In this document: in pieces, positions 1 through 4,825 of the stretch | How the letters are laid out: every line of letters begins with the position of its first letter | How positions within the stretch are numbered: position 1 is the first letter of the stretch | From: JAXMAR01 sp046350295 | GTDB lineage: Bacteria; Planctomycetota; Planctomycetia; Gemmatales; Gemmataceae | Assembly (NCBI GenBank): GCA_046350295.1 | Contig: JAXMAR010000090.1 | Coordinates: forward strand, 1 to 5,386 | Direction of reading: 5' to 3' | DNA length: 5,386 nt | Notes under the pieces: generated by a model | Seen by the model: the letters and a program-made list of their open reading frames with translations, nothing else | What the model was told of the DNA's origin: nothing | The model's database searches: none | Made by a program: the position numbers and the translations under genes

Positions 1-10
1 TGCACAACTC

Positions 11-61
11 GTAGCCGCAGCCTTCAGGCTGCGGCGGCCGCAGGCTAAAGCCTGCGGCTAC
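11..61. repeat. REPIN-like pair of inverted palindromes
   Basis: Two 24-bp palindromic units lie in inverted orientation, separated by 3 bp. The left unit (11-34) folds as a 9-bp stem, 15-23 with 26-34. The right unit (38-61) folds as a 9-bp stem, 38-46 with 49-57, and loop AA. Read in the same orientation, the units match at 21 of 24 positions. Two of the three differences are a compensatory C-G to G-C swap at one stem pair; the third lies in the loop. The outer ten bases (11-20 and 52-61) are also perfect reverse complements, so a long cruciform is possible. This is the architecture of REP/REPIN-type dispersed repeats. It lies 16 bp past the stop codon of the minus-strand propeller gene and could act as its transcript-end structure, although no T-run follows. 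Genome copy number cannot be judged from one window. Confidence 0.75.
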
Positions 62-76
62 ACCTGAAACGGTCTC

Positions 77-1057
77 TTAGCGCCGCTCCAGCTTGTATAG
101 CTCCGACGTCATTTTCATCGCGTAAAGCACGTCGTGCACCGGATCGTACTCCATCCACGTCAACGGGCTGACTCCCTTCAGTTCCCTGGGCACGGCGATC
201 GGCTTGGTCCACGACTTGCCGCCGTCCGTGCTTTCCACGATGCCGGCGCCGGTGAGCACGAACATCTGCCGCTCGCTCTTGCCGAAGATGGGGCCGAAGC
301 GGCCGTCCTTGAGGTCGGCGAGCTTTTGCCAGGTCTTGCCCTCGTCTTTCGTCGCGATCAGGGCGCCTTCGACGACCCAGTAGAGGATCCCGTCGCGCCA
401 GCGCGGCAGCGCCTTGGCGGCGTAGGTCGCGACCGGCTCGAACGTCTTGGCCCCGTCGGTCGTGCGCAGGATGGCGGGCTTGGGATTGGTCTTGGACTTC
501 GCCTGGGCGACGACGGCCGTCTTGTCGTCGAAGATCCACGCCGGGCCATAGCCTTTGCCGATATCTTCGAAGGTCTTGCCACCGTCGCGCGAGGCGATGA
601 GCAGGTCGCCCGATTCGTGCTTCAGGGTGAGAATGAACTTCATGTCGCCGTTCCAGTCGACGGCGCACCAATCGACGTGGCTCGACTTCGGACTGAGCGG
701 CTTGAAGGTTTCGCCGCCATCGGTGCTGACGGAGATCGGGGCGCCGTAGACCAGCGCCGTGACGATGCGCTTGCTCGTCTTGACCGGGTCGAGCATGAGG
801 CAGCCGGGCCATTCGGTGCGGCCTTTGAGGGCGCCGAGCTTGTGCCAGCTCTTGCCCTGGTCGTCGGAGCGGTAGAGGCCCTTGTCGCTCAGATTGACAA
901 AGACGGCGCCGCTCGTGTGATCGACGGCCACGCCGCACAGTTTGCCGTAGCCCGGCTTCTCCTTCTCGATCAACTCGACCGTCGTGGCACGCCATTCTTG
1001 GGCGAAGAGGGGGCCGGTCGAGAGGGCGAGAAGGCACAAGGAAAAGAAGCGTCGCAT
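77..1057 (-). CDS. Secreted BNR/Asp-box repeat beta-propeller protein
   Basis: This encodes a 326-residue exported protein of the sialidase-fold/BNR-repeat (VPS10-like) propeller type. Residues 1-19 form a signal peptide: MRRFF, a hydrophobic core, then LFA with likely cleavage before QEW. Six Asp-box motifs (S/T-x-D-x-G-x-T/S-W/F) are visible at residues 64-71, 111-118, 156-163, 199-206, 236-243 and 276-283. This suggests a six-bladed propeller nearly filling the mature chain. Asp boxes are structural turns, not catalytic residues, and I see no sialidase Arg triad or FRIP motif, so no enzyme activity is assigned. The ATG at 1057 is chosen because it places the signal peptide at the N-terminus; a GTG six codons upstream (1075) is in frame but adds charged residues and has no clear Shine-Dalgarno. 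The gene is divergent from ndk. Its substrate or ligand is unknown. Confidence 0.85.
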   Translation of the reverse strand: MRRFFSLCLLALSTGPLFAQEWRATTVELIEKEKPGYGKLCGVAVDHTSGAVFVNLSDKGLYRSDDQGKSWHKLGALKGRTEWPGCLMLDPVKTSKRIVTALVYGAPISVSTDGGETFKPLSPKSSHVDWCAVDWNGDMKFILTLKHESGDLLIASRDGGKTFEDIGKGYGPAWIFDDKTAVVAQAKSKTNPKPAILRTTDGAKTFEPVATYAAKALPRWRDGILYWVVEGALIATKDEGKTWQKLADLKDGRFGPIFGKSERQMFVLTGAGIVESTDGGKSWTKPIAVPRELKGVSPLTWMEYDPVHDVLYAMKMTSELYKLERR

Positions 1058-1091
1058 GGCAGTTTCCCGTGGCACAAGGTCGCGAAGGCGC

Positions 1092-1120
1092 GTGACGTAC
1101 GCCGCCGGTCTTTGTATAAA
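1092..1120 (+). promoter_or_regulatory. Candidate sigma70-type promoter for ndk
   Basis: A -35-like GTGACG (1092-1097, four of six consensus positions) is followed after exactly 17 bp by TATAAA (1115-1120, five of six). The A/T-rich stretch 1111-1136 stands out in this GC-rich sequence. Predicted transcription would begin around 1127, giving a leader of about 27 nt before the ndk ATG at 1154. The element lies in the 96-bp divergent spacer. I saw no comparably good promoter for the minus-strand propeller gene. Confidence 0.55.
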
Positions 1121-1153
1121 CTTAGCAACTCAATGTTCGCGCGAGGCCATCTC

Positions 1154-1600
1154 ATGCAGCGTACCTTGATCCTCATCAAACCGGACGGCGTCCAGCGCCG
1201 CCTCGTCGGCGCCATTCTTGGCCGCTTCGAGCAAAAAGGGCTGCGGCTCGTCGGCCTCAAGCTCGTCCAGGCGAGCCGCGATCTGGCCGAGAAGCATTAC
1301 GCGGTCCACAAGGGCAAACCGTTCTACGATTCGCTCCTGTCGTTCCTCACGAGCGGCCCGACGGTCGCCATCGTCCTGGAAGGGCGCGAGGCGGTCGTCG
1401 TGGCGCGGACGCTGATGGGCGCCACCGACGGCACGAAGGCGCCGCCCGCCACCATCCGCGGCGACTACGCCTTGAGCGTGCAAAACAACCTCGTGCACGG
1501 TAGCGACAGCCCGGAAAACGCCGCCGTCGAGATCGCCCTCTGGTTCAAGCCGGACGAGCTGGTGCAATTTTCGCCAACCGACGCGGCCTGGGTTGGATAG
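1154..1600 (+). CDS. ndk: Nucleoside diphosphate kinase
   Basis: The 148-residue product is a full-length nucleoside diphosphate kinase, which moves the gamma-phosphate of ATP to NDPs through a phosphohistidine and so balances cytoplasmic (d)NTP pools. Family landmarks are present in order: N-terminal QRTLILIKPDGVQRRLVG with the conserved Lys9 and Pro-Asp-Gly, HYAVHKGKPFY (residues 48-58), the GPTVAIVLEG strand (68-77), RTLMGATDG (85-93), and the active-site block with His115 in NNLVHGSDSPENA. Length matches bacterial Ndk (about 140-150). The ATG at 1154 is preferred, with GAGG at 1143-1146 seven bases upstream. An in-frame ATG at 1133 would add seven residues but falls only about six bases after the predicted transcript start. 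It appears to be a single-gene unit, followed immediately by an inverted repeat. Confidence 0.97.
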   Translation: MQRTLILIKPDGVQRRLVGAILGRFEQKGLRLVGLKLVQASRDLAEKHYAVHKGKPFYDSLLSFLTSGPTVAIVLEGREAVVVARTLMGATDGTKAPPATIRGDYALSVQNNLVHGSDSPENAAVEIALWFKPDELVQFSPTDAAWVG

Positions 1601-1649
1601 CTCGGCGCCAACGGCGTGCGCGCTGGAAGACCAGGGCATGGGCGCCGAG
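1601..1649 (+). terminator. Nested inverted repeat directly after ndk (possible terminator)
   Basis: CTCGGCGCC (1601-1609) and its perfect reverse complement (1641-1649) form a 9-bp GC-rich stem that starts on the base after the ndk stop codon. The 31-nt interior holds a second hairpin, CTGG-AAGA-CCAG (1623-1634), which can extend to seven pairs with one mismatch. No T-run follows, so it is not a classical intrinsic terminator. It could be a transcript 3'-end or stability structure. Confidence 0.4.
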
Positions 1650-1820
1650 GCTGGCGACAGGAAAGAGGAAGGAGCGGTCCACGAACCGGCTCTGGGACAT
1701 GAGAAGAGGACACCTCTCATTCTTATGGACGTTTGAGCGAAAGCAAATGATCTTATCCCGAAACCGCCGGCGCGTACAACGGCTACTTCAAAGGGCCAAA
1801 GGACGCGTGCGGAGAACACC

Positions 1821-2375
1821 ATGGGCAAAGTGCTCGTGCTTTACGATTCGGCGAGCGGGAACACGAAGAAGATGGCGGCGCTGGTCGCCGAGGGGGCCGG
1901 CAAGATTCCCGCGGTCGAGGTCCGTCTGCGCAAGATCGACGAGGCGACCGCGGACGACGTCCTCTGGTGCGATGGGTTGGCGCTCGGCAGCCCGACCAAC
2001 ATGGGCTTGCTGTCCTGGAAGATGAAGCGGTTCTGGGACGAGACGATGGCGCCCCATTGGATGAAGGTGGACGGCAAGATCGGCTGCGCGTTTTCGTCGT
2101 CCGGCGGCTGGGGCGGCGGCGCCGAGCTGGCGTGCCAGTCCTTGCTCACCGTGCTGATCAACTTCGGCTTCCTGGTCTTCGGGGTGAGCGACTACGCGGG
2201 CAAGCTGACCACGGCCCACTACGGCGCGATCACCGCCCGCGAGGCCGCGCGGCGACGATACGCAAGCGGCCTGTCGCCTTCTCGGGAGTCGCCTGGCCGA
2301 ATGGATCGCCGTCTTTTGCGACGGGCGGCAGGCGGAGCAGCTGTTAACGAAAGCGGATGCCTGGCGCCGGGTTGA
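1821..2375 (+). CDS. Flavodoxin-family (WrbA-like) protein, C-terminus frameshifted
   Basis: This is a cytoplasmic FMN-binding flavodoxin-fold protein, closest in pattern to the WrbA/NAD(P)H-quinone oxidoreductase group. The phosphate-binding loop is LYDSASGNT (residues 7-15). GLALGSPTNMGLLSWKMK (52-69) is the second FMN-contacting segment, and FSSSGGWGGGAE (91-102) is the third loop, followed by the LLTVLINFGFLVFGV helix/strand (108-122). The fold looks intact through about residue 143. After that the annotated frame turns into an Arg/Ser/Gly-rich tail to the stop at 2375, while a family-like C-terminal helix appears one base out of frame (see the entry at 2251-2526). The start is supported by GGAG at 1811-1814, six bases before the ATG. 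Electron-transfer activity is inferred from family membership. Loss of the last helix may destabilise the product, unless the frameshift is an assembly error. Confidence 0.82.
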   Translation: MGKVLVLYDSASGNTKKMAALVAEGAGKIPAVEVRLRKIDEATADDVLWCDGLALGSPTNMGLLSWKMKRFWDETMAPHWMKVDGKIGCAFSSSGGWGGGAELACQSLLTVLINFGFLVFGVSDYAGKLTTAHYGAITAREAARRRYASGLSPSRESPGRMDRRLLRRAAGGAAVNESGCLAPG

Positions 2376-2526
2376 CTTGCCCGACGCGAGGCCGAGCCGC
2401 CGCACTCAACTGCGAATCGAGCGCCTGTCGGGACGTGAAAAAACACCTCCGGCCGTCGAGATGCGCGAGCCGCGCGCGCTCGGCGTTCGGGCCAAAATAC
2501 CAGGTCGGGACCGCCGTTTGGGATGA
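2251..2526 (+). pseudogene. Out-of-frame C-terminal part of the flavodoxin gene
   Basis: Shifted by +1 relative to the flavodoxin frame, this stretch reads DDTQAACRLLGSRLAEWIAV (from 2254) then FCDGRQAEQ. This is the amphipathic closing helix expected at the C-terminus of WrbA-like flavodoxins. The junction lies in GC-repetitive sequence at about 2244-2254; removing one base from gcgcggcg would join EAAR directly to DDTQ. Family likeness fades after about 2350, but the frame stays open to the TGA at 2524-2526. The repaired protein would then be about 234 residues, some 35-40 longer than typical relatives. The native stop may also have been lost, or a second indel may exist. This stretch overlaps, on the opposite strand, the end of the broken metalloenzyme gene. 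Confidence 0.6.
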
Positions 2527-3436
2527 GCGTGACGAGGCGAGTTGTTCGAGGTGGCCGTGGTCGCTGGTGATGATCAGGACCGTTTCCACAGGCAAGAGGC
2601 CCAGCAGCGTTTCGACAAATGCTCGATCACGGCGAACAGATGTCGCGCCAGTTCCAATCGCCCTGTGTGGCTGACGAGATCGGGGATCTTGGCATTGCAG
2701 AAACGTGAAATCGTGTCCCCGGGTGATGCCCGCAAGCATCTCGCCCGCGATTGTGGGCGTGAGCCGTGGCAGCGGCGCGCTTGTCCAAACACATTGACGT
2801 TGAAGTCTCCCTCCAACTCGTTCGTCATTGTGTTCGAAAGATGCCGAGCCGTCGCGCATCGCCCCAGGTCCGCAGCCGCATCCCTGCTCTACGCGCCGCG
2901 TGGACGAAAATGTTCTGGTTGATCTCCGCTAATGTGAAGAGCCCGCGAAGCCAGTTCTGGCCGGCCCTGAAGCGTACCGGCTGTCCACGGTGAGCGCAGG
3001 TTTCTCGACCACCTGCCGCTCGAGCGCGGCACGAGGTCCTCGACAAAGGAGCCGCCGAAGAACGGCAAGTGGGCGGGAAAGATCGCGTTGGCGAGGCACG
3101 GCTTCTGGAATGGCGGAAGAGATTGTCCTGTGCGATCAGGTCCTTGAGCAGTTTCTCCTTGAGACCGAGGCCGCGCATCAGGCCGTGTTGCTCGGCGGCC
3201 GCTTTGGCCGGAGAAGATCGACGCATAGGTGATGGCGTACTCGATGGCGCCTGTTGTCGGCGCCGACGACTTCCGTCGGCACGAGGATGCTGAGCGTTCC
3301 GCCGCCTGAACCTCGAGGACAAGCGCCCCCGCGATCGCGGGAACAGGAAGCGGCTCTCGGCGAAAACCGATTCGGGCCGCTGATGGCCGGCGGGGTCGAT
3401 GCCGACGCTGTCGAGAGCGAGGAGGAGGGCGGACAT
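2344..3436 (-). pseudogene. Multiply frameshifted alkaline-phosphatase-superfamily metalloenzyme (iPGM-like)
   Basis: Conserved blocks of a metalloenzyme-superfamily protein (the fold of cofactor-independent phosphoglycerate mutase and phosphopentomutase) run in order along the minus strand but switch frame repeatedly. MSALLLALDSVGIDP (start at 3436, first metal-ligand Asp9) opens frame 0. GGTLSILVPTEVVGADN (3303-3253) is in frame 1. TTGAIEYAITYASIFSGQSG (3257-3198), the nucleophile region, is in frame 2. GLKEKLLKDLIAQDNLFR (3166-3113) returns to frame 0. ANAIFPAHLPFFGGSFVEDL (3092-3033) is frame 2. LFTLAEINQNIFV (about 2938-2900) is frame 0. MLAGITRGHDFTFLQ (2739-2695) is frame 1. AKIPDLVSHTG, a D-x-x-x-H metal site (2693-2661), is frame 2. 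ETVLIITSDHGHLEQL, the second metal motif, with VPTWYFGPNA (2625-2482) is frame 1. The start keeps a good Shine-Dalgarno (AGGAG at 3442-3446 on this strand). No single frame could give an active enzyme. Substrate is unknown, and assembly error is an alternative to true decay. Confidence 0.72.
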
Positions 3437-3570
3437 CTTTTCTCCTGGACGAGGGCGAGCCGGGTGGCGTGAGCCCCCCGGAGGTGGAGACGGAAACTGA
3501 CGCGTTCCCTTCTCGGGGCTCTACGCCGCCCGGCTCGCCTTTATGTTACGATGACGCGCGGAAACTTGTC

Positions 3571-3975
3571 ATGACGCAACGCCTCTGGCTCTGTCTGCCA
3601 CCCATCGCCCTCGGCGGTCTCGATATCGCCCTGACCCTACTCGGCCAGCCGTCCGAGTACTGGGCCGGCGACTACCGCCTCGCTGAAGAACTCAACCCGC
3701 TTGCCCGGCCGCTCCTCACCTGGCATCCGTTCGCCTTCCTCGGTCTCGGCGTGCTCTGGCTCGTCAGCGTCGCTCTCGGCATCCTTGTCTTGCCGCGCTT
3801 TTCGGCGCGACTCGCCTGCTTCGGCTTCGCCTCTTCGCATGCCATCGGCGCCGCCACTTGGCTGTGGCGACTCGGCCTGTCCGGCGTTATCCTCTCGTTG
3901 GCGTTGTTTGTCATCGCGGAGCGGCTGGTCGATCTCGCGTGGAAGCGCGACTTGGCTGCGGCAAGCGCAGCATGA
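3571..3975 (+). CDS. Small multi-pass membrane protein, DUF5658-like
   Basis: The 134-residue product is a hydrophobic inner-membrane protein with about four predicted membrane helices, near residues 5-25, 53-75, 81-98 and 101-121. The first helix carries LGGLDIALTLLG. It is followed by a polar segment containing EYWAGDY (29-35) and AEELNPLARPLL (38-49). A membrane Asp followed by an E-x-NP motif after the first helix recalls DUF5658-type proteins, but this loop is longer, so the assignment is tentative and no function is claimed. The ATG at 3571 is chosen because it starts at the first helix; the frame is open back to 3469, but that extension is Pro/Glu-rich and unlike an N-terminus. A weak GGAAA (3560-3564) precedes the start, and TATGTT at 3542-3547 is a poor -10 candidate. 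The gene is divergent from the broken metalloenzyme, 134 bp apart. Confidence 0.68.
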   Translation: MTQRLWLCLPPIALGGLDIALTLLGQPSEYWAGDYRLAEELNPLARPLLTWHPFAFLGLGVLWLVSVALGILVLPRFSARLACFGFASSHAIGAATWLWRLGLSGVILSLALFVIAERLVDLAWKRDLAAASAA

Positions 3976-4040
3976 TGCTTAGTTCGGCGAGCAAGGCGCC
4001 TTCCGCTTTAGTTGTGGCGAGTTGGCGCCCCCGGCGTTAT
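3864..4040 (+). repeat. Imperfect direct repeat, 150-bp period
   Basis: GTGGCGA-N10-CCGGCGTTAT occurs at 3864-3890 and again at 4014-4040, exactly 150 bp apart. The two 27-mers match at 21 positions, and a GGCGCC lies upstream of each (3847-3852 and 3995-4000). The first copy lies inside the membrane-protein gene and the second in the spacer after it. It may be the trace of a small tandem duplication or chance in GC-rich DNA. Confidence 0.35.
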
Positions 4041-4067
4041 GTTGGCGGTGGCCGCGTTCGCTCAGGC

Positions 4068-4073
4068 TACAAT
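4068..4073 (+). promoter_or_regulatory. Candidate -10 element upstream of the DUF6941-like gene
   Basis: TACAAT matches five of six -10 consensus positions and lies 29 bp before the ATG at 4103, so transcription from about 4080 would give a short leader containing the Shine-Dalgarno. No recognisable -35 is present at 15-19 bp spacing, so support is modest. Confidence 0.3.
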
Positions 4074-4102
4074 GAGAGAATGGCTAACCGGGGATCCCAG
4101 CG

Positions 4103-4513
4103 ATGGTTCCGGCTGCTGAAGGCGAATTGCCGGTCCCGATCGGGCTGAACCTTTGCGATCAAGTGGCAGTCGACAAGGACACTTCCAAGCCGTCCTTGAT
4201 TGGCATCTTCACCGGTTTGGCCGTTCTCGATTTCGCCGAGCCGCAGCGTTTTTCCGCCTTTGCCGCTTTGACGAACGGCAAGGGACTGGGCAAGCTCGAG
4301 TTGGTCTGCAATCGGCTCGACACCGGCGCCGCGATCTACCGACAGACGTACCAGATCGACTTTCCGCATCCGCTCGCCGTGGTGAACCTGAATATCCGGA
4401 TTCGCTCGATCATCTTTCCGGAGCCAGGCTGGTACGATTTCGAGTTGTGGTTGAACGAAGAGCTGATTGCACAGCGCAGAATCAGAGTGTATCAAGCAAC
4501 GGCGTCCCATTGA
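4103..4513 (+). CDS. Conserved hypothetical protein, DUF6941-like
   Basis: The 136-residue product is soluble, with no signal peptide or membrane segment, and is predicted mostly beta. It resembles the DUF6941 pattern. An N-terminal block (LCDQVAVDKDTSKPSLIGIF, residues 18-37) has the form 'D-x-V-x-V-D-x-x-t-g-K-x-s-l-I-G-I-F'. A middle strand region, GKLELVCNRLDTGAAIYR (63-80), follows. The C-terminal IIFPEPGWYDFELWLNEELI (103-122) then RRIRV has the family's 'FPEPGeYeFel-dgeelg' signature. The family's biochemical role is not known to me, and the alternation of strands only suggests a small beta-sandwich. The start has GGGGA at 4090-4094, eight bases before the ATG. Its stop (4511-4513) is 11 bp before the next ATG, and the Shine-Dalgarno of that gene abuts this stop, implying co-transcription and translational coupling. 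Confidence 0.7.
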   Translation: MVPAAEGELPVPIGLNLCDQVAVDKDTSKPSLIGIFTGLAVLDFAEPQRFSAFAALTNGKGLGKLELVCNRLDTGAAIYRQTYQIDFPHPLAVVNLNIRIRSIIFPEPGWYDFELWLNEELIAQRRIRVYQATASH

Positions 4514-4524
4514 AAGGAGCCATC

Positions 4525-4725
4525 ATGAACACACCCCAACCGATTGATTTCAGTGTGCCGTCTCCCGAGACTCTCGCGGGCGTCTATATTTGCGTCGAAG
4601 GCGTTGAGGAGGTCTTGGTCGGCGCCAAGAAGGGTGATTCTCAGGCCGAACACAAGGGCGCGAACGGCGCCACGGAAACGGGCGGCAACGGCAGGAAGAA
4701 ACGCCCCGACGGAATGGATGATTGA
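4525..4725 (+). CDS. Small 66-residue orphan protein co-transcribed with the DUF6941-like gene
   Basis: This short reading frame has one of the best ribosome-binding sites in the window: AGGAG at 4515-4519, five bases before the ATG, starting two bases after the upstream stop codon. The first half (MNTPQPIDFS..., residues 1-36) is mildly hydrophobic, with VYICVEGVEEVLVG at 20-33. The second half (37-66) is hydrophilic, rich in Gly, Asn, Lys and Glu, and ends in a basic RKKRPDG patch; it looks disordered. I do not recognise a family. Tight spacing behind the DUF6941-like gene suggests a partner or accessory protein, but that is inference from position only. Coding status rests on the ribosome-binding site and operon placement. 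Confidence 0.6.
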   Translation: MNTPQPIDFSVPSPETLAGVYICVEGVEEVLVGAKKGDSQAEHKGANGATETGGNGRKKRPDGMDD

Positions 4726-4785
4726 TGTTGCGGATTGAGCGCTTGCTCTCGAGACTCGATCGTTACCGCAGATGGGACGCTATCC

Positions 4786-4808
4786 GCCCCGGTTCTTTGA
4801 ACCGCGGC
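4786..4808 (+). terminator. Hairpin between the small orphan and the PVC dehydrogenase gene
   Basis: A 9-pair stem with one C-C mismatch (4786-4794/5 with 4799-4808) and a TTT loop is centred on CGGTTC-TTT-GAACCG. It lies 60 bp after the small orphan's stop and 17 bp before the next ATG. With no T-run after it, it may be a weak terminator of the upstream unit or a leader structure near the Shine-Dalgarno (GAGG, 4817-4820) of the following gene. Confidence 0.35.
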
Positions 4809-4825
4809 TAAACGTTGAGGTCGCC

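Noticed and set aside
134..1600. 488-codon open frame on the plus strand containing ndk
   Set aside because: Codons before 1133 are antisense to the Asp-box propeller gene and show no family features. Ndk begins at 1154 (possibly 1133) with its own ribosome-binding site and promoter.
1699..1720. Stem-loop ATGAG..AGG-ACA-CCT..CTCAT upstream of the flavodoxin gene
   Set aside because: The stem needs a 3-nt bulge and has only three pairs next to the loop; it is too weak to call a regulatory structure.
1733..1758. TTGAGC with TTATCC as a flavodoxin promoter
   Set aside because: Spacing is only 14 bp and the -10 match is poor.
1130..1828. 232-codon open frame antisense to ndk
   Set aside because: It is a GC-driven shadow of ndk; composition is low in recognisable motifs and the opposite strand is a certain gene.
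2825..3436. 203-codon minus-strand frame as an intact gene
   Set aside because: Only some stretches (residues 1-33, about 82-108 and about 166-178) look like real protein; the intervening Arg/Ser-rich parts are out-of-frame readings of the metalloenzyme.
4153..4524. Upstream in-frame extension of the small orphan gene
   Set aside because: It overlaps the DUF6941-like gene in another frame, is Arg-rich, and the strong Shine-Dalgarno points to the ATG at 4525.
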